Part shown: piece after piece, positions 31,874 to 40,629 of the stretch | Position numbering within the stretch: the first letter of the stretch is position 1 | How the letters are laid out: each line of letters starts with the position of its first letter | DNA from: Rhizobium sp. AAP43 | GTDB lineage: Bacteria > Pseudomonadota > Alphaproteobacteria > Rhizobiales > Rhizobiaceae | Assembly (NCBI RefSeq): GCF_001296045.1 | Contig: NZ_LJHS01000005.1 | Coordinates: 186,001-250,000, forward strand | Direction of reading: 5' to 3' | DNA: 64,000 bases | Made by a program: the position numbers and the translations under genes | Notes under the pieces: generated by a model | What the model saw: only the letters and a program-made list of their open reading frames with translations | What the model was told of the DNA's origin: nothing | Database searches by the model: none

Positions 31874-33544
31874 TCAGGCCTGATGGGTAATGCGACCGTC
31901 GCAGATCGTGACGGCGGCGCGGACCGTGTCCATGATCTGGTCCGGGTCGACGGTTTCGATATCGGTCGTCAGGATCACCACGTCGGCGAGGAAGCCGGGT
32001 TTCAGCTTACCCTTGCGATCCTCCATGAACTCAACCCAGGCGCCGATCGCGGTATAGGCTTCGAGCGCCTCTGAAAGCGTGAAGCGCTGGTCGTTCAGGC
32101 CCTCCTTCCAGGGCTTGCGGGTCAATGCATCCTGGATGCACTGGAAGGGCGAGACTGGAGAGACGGGCCAGTCCGATGCAAAGACGACAGGCGCGCCGGC
32201 ATTTTTCAGCGTGCGCCAGGCATAGGCATAGTCCCAGCGGTCCTCACCGATCTTTGCCGTCGTCGGCTCTGCCGGAAAGCAGGTGCCGCCGGGATAGTGC
32301 ACAGGCTGTACGGAAGCGACGATGCCGAGCTCCGCAAAGCGCGCAATATCGTCCGGGTAGATGAGTTCGATATGCTCGATGCGGTGGCGATTGTCTCCCT
32401 TGCCATTCGCCGTCACGGCCGCTTCGTATCCATCAAGCGTCTGACGCACGGCGGCACTGCCGATGGCATGGACCGCGACCTGCAGCCCAAGAGCATCGGC
32501 CTTTGTGGCGATGGCGTTGAAGGCTTGCGGCGTAAAAAGCGGCTCATAAGTGTAGCCTGGCCGGTCGCCATAGCCGTCCAGCATATAGGCTGTCTGGCTG
32601 TCGAGCACGCCATCCATGAAGACCTTGACGAAATCGCCGCGCAGCATGTCGGTGGCGAATTCCGTCTTCCAGGCGGCTGCCTTGTCGAGGTCATCAAGGG
32701 GCATGAAATTCTTCATGTGATAGGGAATGCGAATGCGGCAGGAGAGTTCGCCCGCCAGCTCCAGGTCGCGCATCAGGCGCAGCTGGTAGTGGTTTCCGTC
32801 GAAATTCTGGATCGAGGTGACGCCCCAGCTGGCGCAGTAGTCGAGACCGGCCTTCAGGATTGAGCGGTCGAGGGCATATTGCTCCGCTGTTACATGGTCA
32901 GGGTCCATGCCGGTCACCATGCCAAGCTCCTCGCGGCCGCCGGTCGAGGCAAGCGCTGCGACCGGACCGAAGGCATTGCCTTCGCGCAGTTCGCCGTTGG
33001 CGAGGCCGTCAGGACCCATGACAATCTCGTTGCCGATGCCGACGTCCTTGCCGTGGAGGAGGCCTGCCTGTGTGAGCGCCATGGTGTTGGCCCAGGCGGT
33101 ATGATGGTCTGGCGCAAACATCATGAAGGGGCGGTCGGGCAGGATCGCATCCAGATGGTGGCGGGTGCAGGGCTCCGTCATCGAGATGATCGAATAGTCG
33201 GCGGAAAAGCCCATGAGCAGGGGTTCGTCCGGGTTCTTGTCTGCATAGTCGAGGATCGCGGACCTCAGTGCCTCAACACCCTGGATGCCGTGCAGGTTCA
33301 ACTGGCGCAGCGACACCGAGCCCGGGAAGATGTGCATATGGGCTTCATTGAAGCCCGGCATGACGGTTGCGCCACCGGCATCGATCACTTTGGTTGCGGG
33401 CGCGGCGAGGGCGCCTATCTCGGCATTGGTGCCGACGGCCAGAATGCGGTTACCGGCAAGGGCGACGGCCTCCGCCCTCGGACTTGCGGGGTCCATGGTC
33501 AGCACGCGGCCATTGGTGATGATGATGTCTGCGGTCTTGGCCAT
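31874..33544 (-). CDS. Amidohydrolase, YtcJ/amidohydrolase-3 type (paralog 1)
   Basis: A 556-residue enzyme with the same order of motifs as its neighbour. These are MPGFNEAHMHIFPGSVSLRQL, DFVKVFMDGVLDSQTA, VAVHAIGSAAVRQTLDG, RIEHIELIYPDDIARFAELG and VFASDWPVSPVSPFQ. Two differences near the active site are of interest: HAIGSAAV against HAIGDGAV, and VLDSQTA against VTEGETA, so the two copies may have different substrate choice. Start MAKTADIIITNGR at 33544; the open frame before it is not coding-like. A 145-base gap with an imperfect hairpin (about 33635-33659) separates it from the binding-protein gene. Confidence 0.88.
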   Translation of the reverse strand: MAKTADIIITNGRVLTMDPASPRAEAVALAGNRILAVGTNAEIGALAAPATKVIDAGGATVMPGFNEAHMHIFPGSVSLRQLNLHGIQGVEALRSAILDYADKNPDEPLLMGFSADYSIISMTEPCTRHHLDAILPDRPFMMFAPDHHTAWANTMALTQAGLLHGKDVGIGNEIVMGPDGLANGELREGNAFGPVAALASTGGREELGMVTGMDPDHVTAEQYALDRSILKAGLDYCASWGVTSIQNFDGNHYQLRLMRDLELAGELSCRIRIPYHMKNFMPLDDLDKAAAWKTEFATDMLRGDFVKVFMDGVLDSQTAYMLDGYGDRPGYTYEPLFTPQAFNAIATKADALGLQVAVHAIGSAAVRQTLDGYEAAVTANGKGDNRHRIEHIELIYPDDIARFAELGIVASVQPVHYPGGTCFPAEPTTAKIGEDRWDYAYAWRTLKNAGAPVVFASDWPVSPVSPFQCIQDALTRKPWKEGLNDQRFTLSEALEAYTAIGAWVEFMEDRKGKLKPGFLADVVILTTDIETVDPDQIMDTVRAAVTICDGRITHQA

Positions 33545-33634
33545 GGCGGTTTCCTTAAATCTCAGGTCTTTCTTACGCTGCGCGCGGAAGCAGTCGGCAC
33601 GCTCCGGTCGGACGCACGACGCGGATCTCCGCAA

Positions 33635-33659
33635 GGCGGAAGGGAGTTCCCCTCCCGCC
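33635..33659 (-). promoter_or_regulatory. Imperfect hairpin between binding-protein and amidohydrolase genes
   Basis: Arms GGCGGAAGGGAG and CCTCCCGCC are nearly complementary. Such hairpins behind periplasmic binding-protein genes commonly protect that mRNA and lower expression of the genes downstream. Inference only. Confidence 0.4.
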
Positions 33660-33689
33660 CTGTCTCAGGTCTGTTTGTCTGGGGCGTGC

Positions 33690-34730
33690 TTACTTCTGCA
33701 CTTCGGTCCAGATCTTGGTGTAAAGTTCCTGCACGGCCGGCTCGCAGGTCAGCAGGAACTGGCCGGCGCTTTCCAGTTCGGCGGGGATCACCAGCTCCGG
33801 TGCGCCTTGCATCTCCTTGGCCATGAACTGCTCGGAGCCCTTGATGCCATTGGCATATTTGGCGAAGTTGGAAATCATGGCCGCGTTTTCCGGGTCCATG
33901 ATGAAGTTCATGAACAGCTTGGCATTGTCGGCGTTCTTGGCGTCCTTCAGGATTGCGACGCTGTCCATGAAGACCGGGTAGCCTTCCTTCGGATAGCCGA
34001 ACTTGATGTCCGCGTTCTTCTCGCGGGCGCGCATGATGGCGCCATTCCAGTAGTAGACGCCCGAATAATCGCCGGCGGGCAGCTTCTCGGTGACGCTGTA
34101 GTCCATGGCCAGCCACTTGCTCTTGGCTTCGACCAGCTTGTCACGCACCTTGCGCAGCACATCCTTGTCGCTGGTGCACCAGTCGCCGCCAACATATTTG
34201 ATCGTGGCGAACAGCACGTCGTTCATCTCAGGCGTCACGTTCAACTTGCCGACCAGTTCGGCCGGCGGGTCGAGGAAGATGGCCGAGGTGTTGATGTCGC
34301 CGCCATAGACCTTGGTGTTGACGCCGATGCCGGTCACGCCCCACTGCCACGGAACCGAGTAGTGACGGCCCGGATCCCATTCGACGTCGACCCAGCGCGG
34401 ATCGACATTCTTGAAGTTTTCCATCTGGTCAGGGCGCGCTTCGAGCAGCAGGCCTTCGCTGATCCAGATCGGCAGATAGTTGGCCGAGGGCACCACGATG
34501 TCGAAGCCATGGCCGCCGGCACGCACCTTGGCAAGCGCCGTGTCATTGGAATCGTAGTCGGTGATCGTCACCTTGACGTCGAACTGCTGTTCGAACTTCT
34601 TGATCATGTCCGGGCTGGTATAATCACCCCAGTTGTAGATGTTGAGTTCGCCGGCGGCCGACGCCGAGCCTGCAAGGGCCAGCACCGAGAGCGCTGCGAG
34701 CGCCGTGGTTGTCATCCATTTTTTATGCAT
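33690..34730 (-). CDS. Spermidine/putrescine-type ABC transporter substrate-binding protein
   Basis: A 346-residue periplasmic binding protein. A Sec signal peptide (MHKKWMTTTALAALSVLALA, cut near GSASAAGE) is followed by LNIYNWGDYTSPDMIKKFEQ, the mark of PotD/PotF proteins. FDIVVPSANYLPIWISEGLL, PWQWGVTGIGVNTK and the late GYPVFMDSVAILKDAKN complete the family pattern. It delivers a polyamine or similar cationic amine to the two permeases encoded upstream. Start at 34730 is fixed by the signal peptide; the open frame before it is spurious. Confidence 0.9.
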   Translation of the reverse strand: MHKKWMTTTALAALSVLALAGSASAAGELNIYNWGDYTSPDMIKKFEQQFDVKVTITDYDSNDTALAKVRAGGHGFDIVVPSANYLPIWISEGLLLEARPDQMENFKNVDPRWVDVEWDPGRHYSVPWQWGVTGIGVNTKVYGGDINTSAIFLDPPAELVGKLNVTPEMNDVLFATIKYVGGDWCTSDKDVLRKVRDKLVEAKSKWLAMDYSVTEKLPAGDYSGVYYWNGAIMRAREKNADIKFGYPKEGYPVFMDSVAILKDAKNADNAKLFMNFIMDPENAAMISNFAKYANGIKGSEQFMAKEMQGAPELVIPAELESAGQFLLTCEPAVQELYTKIWTEVQK

Positions 34731-34759
34731 TGTCCGTTCCTCTCTGTTTTTGACAGTCG

Positions 34760-35560
34760 TTATTGTTTGCGTCTGTTGATGAAGAAGAAGATCACGACGA
34801 GGATCGTCGAGAGCACAAGGAAGATGGTCGCGATGGCATTGATCTCTGGCGTCGTCTCGCGACGGATCTGGCCGAGCATGTAGGTGGGCAGGGTGTCCTG
34901 GCCGCCCGATTTGACGAATTCCGTAATCACCACGTCGTCGAGGGAAATCACGAGCGACAGCATGAAGCCTGCGATGATGGCGGGGCGCAGCAGTGGCAGC
35001 GTGACATGGCGGAAGGCCTGCCATGGTGTGGCATAAAGATCGGCGGCAGCGCGCTCGAGCGTCAGGTCCATGCTTTCGAGCCTTGCCCGGATCGGCAGAT
35101 AGGCAAAGGGCAGGCAAAACGCTGTATGAGCGGCGATCAGGAAGCCGAGGCCGGAATAGCCGGTCCAGACCTTGATGCGGGAAAAGACGATCAGAAGGGC
35201 CACCGCGGTGACGATTTCCGGCACCATCAGCGGCTGGTTGATCAGCGCATATTTGAAGGTCAGGCCGCGATAGGGCCTTGTGCGTGTCATCGCGAGGGCC
35301 GCCATGGTGGCGGCAGTTGTGGCGATGGTGGCAGCCCAGACGGCGATGACGAGCGAGCGGATCGCGGCATCCTGGACGGCTTCGTTCTGCGAGGCGGAGA
35401 CGAACCAGCGCAGGGAAAACCCTTCCCAGACCGAGAGCGAGTCGGCGCCGTTGAAGGAATAGGCAACAAGGGTCGCCATCGGCAGATAGAGCGCAAAGAA
35501 GGTAATCAGGGCAATGACGCCGAAGCCTGGCTGCGAGCGGATGTCGAATTGACTACGCAT
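34760..35560 (-). CDS. Polyamine-type ABC transporter permease (PotC/PotI-like)
   Basis: A 266-residue inner-membrane permease with about six helices. It has GFGVIALITFFALYLPMATL, VPEIVTAVALLIVF, and the cytoplasmic EAA loop RAAADLYATPWQAFRHVTLPLLRPAI. SLDDVVITEFVKSGG, also typical of PotC/PotI, follows. It overlaps the end of the partner permease gene by 8 bases and lies 29 bases before the binding-protein gene. Confidence 0.9.
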   Translation of the reverse strand: MRSQFDIRSQPGFGVIALITFFALYLPMATLVAYSFNGADSLSVWEGFSLRWFVSASQNEAVQDAAIRSLVIAVWAATIATTAATMAALAMTRTRPYRGLTFKYALINQPLMVPEIVTAVALLIVFSRIKVWTGYSGLGFLIAAHTAFCLPFAYLPIRARLESMDLTLERAAADLYATPWQAFRHVTLPLLRPAIIAGFMLSLVISLDDVVITEFVKSGGQDTLPTYMLGQIRRETTPEINAIATIFLVLSTILVVIFFFINRRKQ

Positions 35561-36476
35561 GACCGGCCCCCGTGCGTGAGGCGTTCCGGACGTAGATCAG
35601 CAGCGCCACCATGACGAGCGCCATCAGCGTGATCGACATCGCGGCACCGAGCGGCCAGTTGCGTCCGGCCCCGAACTGCAGCTCGATCAGGTTGCCGAGC
35701 ATCATGTTCTTGCCGCCGCCGAGCACGCGCGGAATGACATAGGCGCCGAGCGAGGGAATGAAGACGAGGATGGAACCGGCAATCAGGCCGGGTTTTACCA
35801 GCGGGATGACGATCCGCCAGAGGACTTGCAGGCGGTTGGCGTAGAGATCGTAGCCGGCTTCGACGAGCCGGAAATCCAGCTTTTCGATCGAGGCATAGAG
35901 CGGCAGAACCATCAGCGGCAGATAGATATAGGTCATGCCGAGGAGGTTGGCCGTATCCGTGTACATGATCTGCAGCGGGCTATCGATCACCCCGAGCCAG
36001 ATCAGCACATTGTTCAGGATGCCTTCGTTGCGGATGACCTGCTGCATGGCGAAAGTGCGGATCAGAAGGTTGGTCCAGAAGGGGATGGTGACGAGGAAGA
36101 CCCAGATCTCACGCGTCTTTGGTGGTCGTGTCGCGATGAAATAGGCGGTGGGAAAGCCAAGTGCGAGGGTGAGCAGGGTGGTGAAGAAAGAGAGCTTGAT
36201 CGAGCGCCAGATGATCGACAGATGCGCGTCGGCGAGCCCCAGCGTGTCGTCGAAGATATCCCGCTGGAAGAAGACCGAAACCCAACCTTCCGTCGAGAAC
36301 GTGCCGAACTTTACATCGCCATAGGAGCCCTTCTCGAAGAAGGAATAGACCAGCATGACGAAGAGCGGGCCGACGGCCGCCACGAACACGATTATCAGAG
36401 CGGGCAGGCTGAGAAGCCAGCGGTTGCGGATATCCCGGCTTTCGGCGCTGGCTGCTGCTTTCTGGGCGCCATCCAT
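35553..36476 (-). CDS. Polyamine-type ABC transporter permease (PotB/PotH-like)
   Basis: A 307-residue permease. After a short cytoplasmic head come LSLPALIIVFVAAVGPLFVMLVYSF, IATRPPKTREIWVFLVTIPFWTNLLIRTFA, MTYIYLPLMVLPLYASIEKLD and the EAA loop VEAGYDLYANRLQVLWRIVIPLVKPGL. The pattern WTNLLIRTFA is characteristic of PotB/PotH. It starts 2 bases after the ATPase stop and overlaps the second permease, so these genes are translated together. Confidence 0.9.
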   Translation of the reverse strand: MDGAQKAAASAESRDIRNRWLLSLPALIIVFVAAVGPLFVMLVYSFFEKGSYGDVKFGTFSTEGWVSVFFQRDIFDDTLGLADAHLSIIWRSIKLSFFTTLLTLALGFPTAYFIATRPPKTREIWVFLVTIPFWTNLLIRTFAMQQVIRNEGILNNVLIWLGVIDSPLQIMYTDTANLLGMTYIYLPLMVLPLYASIEKLDFRLVEAGYDLYANRLQVLWRIVIPLVKPGLIAGSILVFIPSLGAYVIPRVLGGGKNMMLGNLIELQFGAGRNWPLGAAMSITLMALVMVALLIYVRNASRTGAGHA

Positions 36477-36478
36477 GG

Positions 36479-37576
36479 TCAGCCTCCCAGGATCTGTGCG
36501 GCGGCGGGGCGGAGCTTGATACCGATGCGTTCACCCTTGGGGTGGCCAACGGCGCTTGCGCGACTGTTCTGCTCGCGCACGATGAAGGCCGTGCCGTCAT
36601 CAAGCGTCAGATGGTAATGGGTGTCGGTGCCGAAATAGATCGCGTCGGAGAGGACACCGTCGAAGTTTCCGCTGCCAGCGGAGGTCAGCGCGGCATGTTC
36701 CGGGCGGATCACGATCGTGACCTTACTGTCATCAGGCCGGCCGATAGGAAGCGATGCCTCGATCTCGGCACCGTTGGCAAGGCGCACGCTCGCCGCCTCG
36801 TCGCGTATGGCAAGGATCTCGGCCTCGATGAAATTGCTCTCGCCGATAAAGTCCGCCACGAAGCGGTCAGCCGGCCGATCGTAGATTTCGCGCGCCGTGC
36901 CGACCTGGCGAAGCTCGCCATTCGACATGACCGCGATGCGGTCGGACATGGTCAGCGCTTCTTCCTGATCATGGGTGACGAAGATGAAGGTGATGCCAGT
37001 TTCAGACTGCACGCGCTTCAACTCGATCTGCATTTCCTTGCGGAGCTTATAGTCAAGGGCGGAGAGCGGTTCGTCGAGCAGAAGGACCTTGGGCTTCGGT
37101 GCCAGCGCCCGGGCCAGTGCCACGCGCTGCTGCTGGCCACCGGAGATCTGGCTGACCTGGCGGTCGCGCATCTTTGTCATGTGGACGAGGTCAAGCATCT
37201 CCTCGACCCGCGCCTTGATCTCGGCTGCCGGCTTGCCGAGCATCTTCAGCCCGAAGCCGATGTTTTCGGCGACGGTCATGTGGGGAAAGAGGGCATAGCT
37301 CTGGAAAACGGTGTTCACCGGCCGCTTGAAAGGCGGCAGGGGTGCGATGTCTTCGCCATGCAGCAGGATTTCGCCTGTTGTCGGGAAATCGAAGCCGGCG
37401 ATCAACCGGAGCAGTGTGGTCTTTCCGCAACCGGAAGGGCCGAGGAGGGTAAAGAACTCGTTTTCCCGGATCGCGAGGAAGATCTTGTCGAGCGCGGTGA
37501 CCTTATCACTTCCCGCTCCGTAGATGCGGCTTACGCCGCGAATTTCGATGGCTGCCTTTTCGGATGCGGAACTCAA
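36479..37576 (-). CDS. Polyamine-type ABC transporter ATP-binding protein (PotA/PotG-like)
   Basis: A 365-residue ATPase. Walker A is [17 protein letters not shown], the Q-loop is [15 protein letters not shown], the signature is [17 protein letters not shown], Walker B is [11 protein letters not shown] and the switch histidine lies in [13 protein letters not shown]-terminal TOBE domain (residues about 280-360) is present. It is the first gene of the apparent operon ATPase-permease-permease-binding protein-amidohydrolase-amidohydrolase-tetR. Its 5' region faces an amidase gene and contains a TGGTC-N4-GACCA palindrome. Confidence 0.92.
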   Translation of the reverse strand: MSSASEKAAIEIRGVSRIYGAGSDKVTALDKIFLAIRENEFFTLLGPSGCGKTTLLRLIAGFDFPTTGEILLHGEDIAPLPPFKRPVNTVFQSYALFPHMTVAENIGFGLKMLGKPAAEIKARVEEMLDLVHMTKMRDRQVSQISGGQQQRVALARALAPKPKVLLLDEPLSALDYKLRKEMQIELKRVQSETGITFIFVTHDQEEALTMSDRIAVMSNGELRQVGTAREIYDRPADRFVADFIGESNFIEAEILAIRDEAASVRLANGAEIEASLPIGRPDDSKVTIVIRPEHAALTSAGSGNFDGVLSDAIYFGTDTHYHLTLDDGTAFIVREQNSRASAVGHPKGERIGIKLRPAAAQILGG

Positions 37577-38011
37577 GCGATGCCCCCTGGCGTTCGGGTT
37601 ATGCGTGATGCGGGCGATACGGGTTCGTCGTCGAACGGGCGGAGGCCCTTTGCGGTCTCGCCCCTTCCTCCACGCAAATCACGTGCCAGCTGTCTTGCAT
37701 TGCAGGCGTCTCCCGGTTGGATGGAGCCTTGCCCGCCAGGTTGCGGGTAAACAGGCCCCGATCACTGCTTGTCCGGCTGTTCCCTTGGTTCCGGTGATGC
37801 GCTGCCAGACCTTTGGCGCACCCCATTTTTTGGCATGTTGCCTCCAATTTGGTCGTTTGACCATTTTTATTTTCAAGGCCTGCACCGATTTCTCTGACGC
37901 ATGGCTGGGCTGCACAACCGGCGTGGCCGTGCGGTTGACAGGCTAACGGCCTCGTCCCATCGTGGGTTGCGCGAGATGCGTCCAGTCCTTCCCCGACGAC
38001 CGGAGTTTCTG
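37577..38011. other. Divergent control region, importer operon / amidase
   Basis: About 435 bases without a gene. The visible content is the palindrome at 37850-37863 and an AT-rich stretch around 37824-37880 fit for promoters. The rest is GC-rich with no ORF of convincing composition. Confidence 0.55.
37850..37863. promoter_or_regulatory. GntR-type operator candidate TGGTC-N4-GACCA
   Basis: A perfect 5-base inverted repeat with spacer GTTT in the AT-rich part of the gap between the polyamine-type operon and the amidase. The TGGTnnnnnACCA pattern is typical of GntR (FadR subfamily) operators. No GntR gene is next to it in this window; the TetR protein of the operon is another possible binder. 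Confidence 0.45.
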
Positions 38012-39439
38012 TTGACCGATCCGACTTTCCTGTCCGCCACCTCTCTTGCCACCGACCTTCAAACAGGCGCCCTTCAGGCAGAGGCGGTGATGGCCGCCTA
38101 TCTCGAGCGGATCGGCCGTCTGAATGCCGGCGTCAATGCCCTGGTCAGCCTGCGGAAGACGGAGGAGGTTCTGGACGAGGCGCGGCGCATGGATCGTGCC
38201 CGTGAAGAGGGGCATATCCTCGGTCCGCTGCATGGTATGCCGATCGCGATCAAGGACCTCAGCGAGGCGAAGGGCATTCCCTGTACCTATGGCTCGACGC
38301 TGTTCCATGACTATGTGCCGGACTACGACGACATCCAGGTCGAGCGCATGCGCCGGGCTGGTGCGATCATCATCGGCAAAACCAATACCCCAGAATGGGG
38401 CTTTGGCTCCCACACCTATAATCCGGTCTTCGGGCCAACCCGGAACCCCTGGGACCTCGGTCGCTCGGCCGGCGGCTCCAGTGGCGGGGCGGCGGCAGCG
38501 CTTGCGGCCCGGCTCCTGCCGCTCGCCGATGGCAGCGACATGATGGGATCATTGCGCAATCCGGCCGCCTTCAACAATGTCGTTGGTTTCCGCCCGAGTT
38601 TTGGCCGTATCCCCACGCTTCCGGGACGCGACGCCTATCTCAACCAGCTTTCGACGATCGGGCCGATGGGGCGCAGCGTTGAGGATGTGGTGATGCTGCT
38701 CAATGTCCAGGCCGGCTATGACCCACGCGACCCAGCCTCGATCGACAGCCCGCAGTTTGCGCTCGACCCGGCTGTTGCGGAAAAGGGCGGGCGGATTGGC
38801 TGGCTGGGTGACTATCGTGGCCATCTTCCGTTCGAGCCCGGCGTCCTTTCCCTTTCCGAGCGTGCCCTCAAGGTGTTTTCCGGTCTTGGCTTTCAGGTGG
38901 AAGCGGCGATGCCCGATTTCGACATGGAGCGGCTGTGGTGGGCCTGGACGACGCTGCGCAGCTTCTTCACCGCCGGCAGCATGCGCGATCTCTATGAGGA
39001 TCCGAGCCGGCGCGGCCATCTGAAGCCGGAGATCCTGTTTGAGGTTCGCGCAGGCCTGCGGATCACGGCAGCCGAGGTCTATGAGGCGTCGGCGATCAGG
39101 ACCGCCTGGTATCAGGCGCTGCAGACACTGTTCCAGACCCATGACTATCTGGTGGCGCCGTCTGCCCAGGTGTTTCCCTTCGAGGTCGATATCCCCTGGC
39201 CGCGCATGATTGCCGGGCGTGCGATGGACACCTACCATCGCTGGATGGAAGTGGTGATCGGCCCCAGCATGGCGGGCCTGCCAGTTGCAGCGCTGCCGGC
39301 CGGGTTCTCGCCTGAAGGCCTGCCGAATGGTTTTCAGCTGATCGGCCCGCCACGGGCGGACCAGAGGGTTCTGTCGCTTGCCGCTGCGTATGAGGGAGCG
39401 ACGGACTTTCTCAAGCGTGTCCCGCCGCTCTTTGCCTGA
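38012..39439 (+). CDS. Amidase (amidase signature family)
   Basis: About 475 residues. The Ser-cisSer-Lys triad of amidase-signature enzymes is visible: lysine in MPIAIKDLSEAKG, the glycine/serine stretch GRSAGGSSGGAAAAL, and the nucleophile region ADGSDMMGSLRNPAAFNNVVGFRPS. The usual D-x-G-G-S-I-R nucleophile motif reads DMMGSLRNP here, still with the serine. It hydrolyses an amide, possibly related to substrates of the divergent operon. TTG at 38012 with CGGAG six bases upstream is the likely start (family N-terminus TDPTFLSATSLA); ATGs at 37901 and 37976 are in frame but add non-family residues. Confidence 0.85.
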   Translation: MTDPTFLSATSLATDLQTGALQAEAVMAAYLERIGRLNAGVNALVSLRKTEEVLDEARRMDRAREEGHILGPLHGMPIAIKDLSEAKGIPCTYGSTLFHDYVPDYDDIQVERMRRAGAIIIGKTNTPEWGFGSHTYNPVFGPTRNPWDLGRSAGGSSGGAAAALAARLLPLADGSDMMGSLRNPAAFNNVVGFRPSFGRIPTLPGRDAYLNQLSTIGPMGRSVEDVVMLLNVQAGYDPRDPASIDSPQFALDPAVAEKGGRIGWLGDYRGHLPFEPGVLSLSERALKVFSGLGFQVEAAMPDFDMERLWWAWTTLRSFFTAGSMRDLYEDPSRRGHLKPEILFEVRAGLRITAAEVYEASAIRTAWYQALQTLFQTHDYLVAPSAQVFPFEVDIPWPRMIAGRAMDTYHRWMEVVIGPSMAGLPVAALPAGFSPEGLPNGFQLIGPPRADQRVLSLAAAYEGATDFLKRVPPLFA

Positions 39440-39551
39440 TGCCTTTTGTCCTCTTGAGTTCGCCCAGATTCTGGTTCTAGTCTCTGATCATCGCTGCGTT
39501 GCCGAGGCGAGGGCATCGGCAGATCTCATTTTGCATACGGAATAATCTTTC

Positions 39552-40604
39552 ATGGATATGGTCTTCGACGGTCACAACGATGTTCTCCTGCGCCTGTGGC
39601 GGGAGCGGCAGGAGGGCGGCAATCCGCTTCAGGACTTTATCAAGGGCACGTCTGCCGGCCATATCGATGCGCCACGGGCAAAGCGAGGCGGGCTCGCCGG
39701 TGGCTTGTGCGCGATCTACATTCCCTCACCGCATGACTTCAGCCTGAAGGAGCCGGATGCGGACGGGCATTATACCACCCCACTCGATCCGCCACTCGAC
39801 CGCCACTCCTCGCTCGACATTGCGCTCGGCATGGCGGCGCTCGCACATCAGCTGGAACAGGCCGGCGGTTGGCGGCTATGCCGCAGCACGGCCGAGATCC
39901 GGGCTGCAATGGCGGAGGGTGTTTTCGCCGCTGTCCTTCACATGGAAGGTTGCGAGGCGATCGACGCGGATCTCGACGCGCTGGATGTGTTCTATGCTGC
40001 CGGCCTGCGCTCACTCGGCCCGGTCTGGAGCCGGAACAATATCTTCGGTCACGGCGTTCCGTTCGCTTATCCCAGCTCGCCGGATACGGGACCTGGGCTG
40101 ACGGATGCGGGCGCGGCGTTGGTCAAGGCCTGCAACAGGCTGGGTATCCTGATCGATCTCGCGCATATCACCGAGAAGGGCTTCTGGGATGTGGCGCGCA
40201 TCAGCGATCAGCCGTTGATCGCCAGCCATTCCAATGTGCATGCCTTGACCCCAGTCGCGCGCAATCTGACTGACCACCAGCTTGACGCCATCCGCGAGAG
40301 CCGGGGTCTCGTCGGTCTCAACTATGCCGTGACCATGTTGCGCGCCGACGGGCGGGACAATCCAGATACGCCGCTGTCTGACATGGTGCGCCATCTCGAC
40401 CGTCTGGTCGAGCGCGTCGGAATCGACTGCGTGGCGCTCGGTTCGGACTTTGACGGTGCCACCATCCCGAATGCGATTGCCGATGCGGCAGGCAATCAAC
40501 GCCTGATCTCGGCACTCCGGGACCATGGTTACGATCAGGATGCGCTCGACAAGATTTGCCGTGAAAACTGGCTGAGGGTGCTGGCCTCCGCCTGGCACGA
40601 ATAG
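39552..40604 (+). CDS. Membrane-dipeptidase family (M19) dipeptidase
   Basis: A 350-residue zinc dipeptidase. MVFDGHNDVLLRLWRER gives the HxD metal motif and HMEGCEAIDADLDALDVFYAAGLRSLGPVW the bridging glutamate. GILIDLAHITEKGFWDV and LIASHSNVHALTPVARNLTD supply the two late histidines, and CVALGSDFDGATIP the final aspartate. It resembles renal dipeptidase-like bacterial enzymes and has no signal peptide, so it acts in the cytoplasm. It starts 112 bases after the amidase and may be co-transcribed. Confidence 0.92.
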   Translation: MDMVFDGHNDVLLRLWRERQEGGNPLQDFIKGTSAGHIDAPRAKRGGLAGGLCAIYIPSPHDFSLKEPDADGHYTTPLDPPLDRHSSLDIALGMAALAHQLEQAGGWRLCRSTAEIRAAMAEGVFAAVLHMEGCEAIDADLDALDVFYAAGLRSLGPVWSRNNIFGHGVPFAYPSSPDTGPGLTDAGAALVKACNRLGILIDLAHITEKGFWDVARISDQPLIASHSNVHALTPVARNLTDHQLDAIRESRGLVGLNYAVTMLRADGRDNPDTPLSDMVRHLDRLVERVGIDCVALGSDFDGATIPNAIADAAGNQRLISALRDHGYDQDALDKICRENWLRVLASAWHE

Positions 40605-40629
40605 ACGCGCCAGAACTCTGGCCTGCGGT

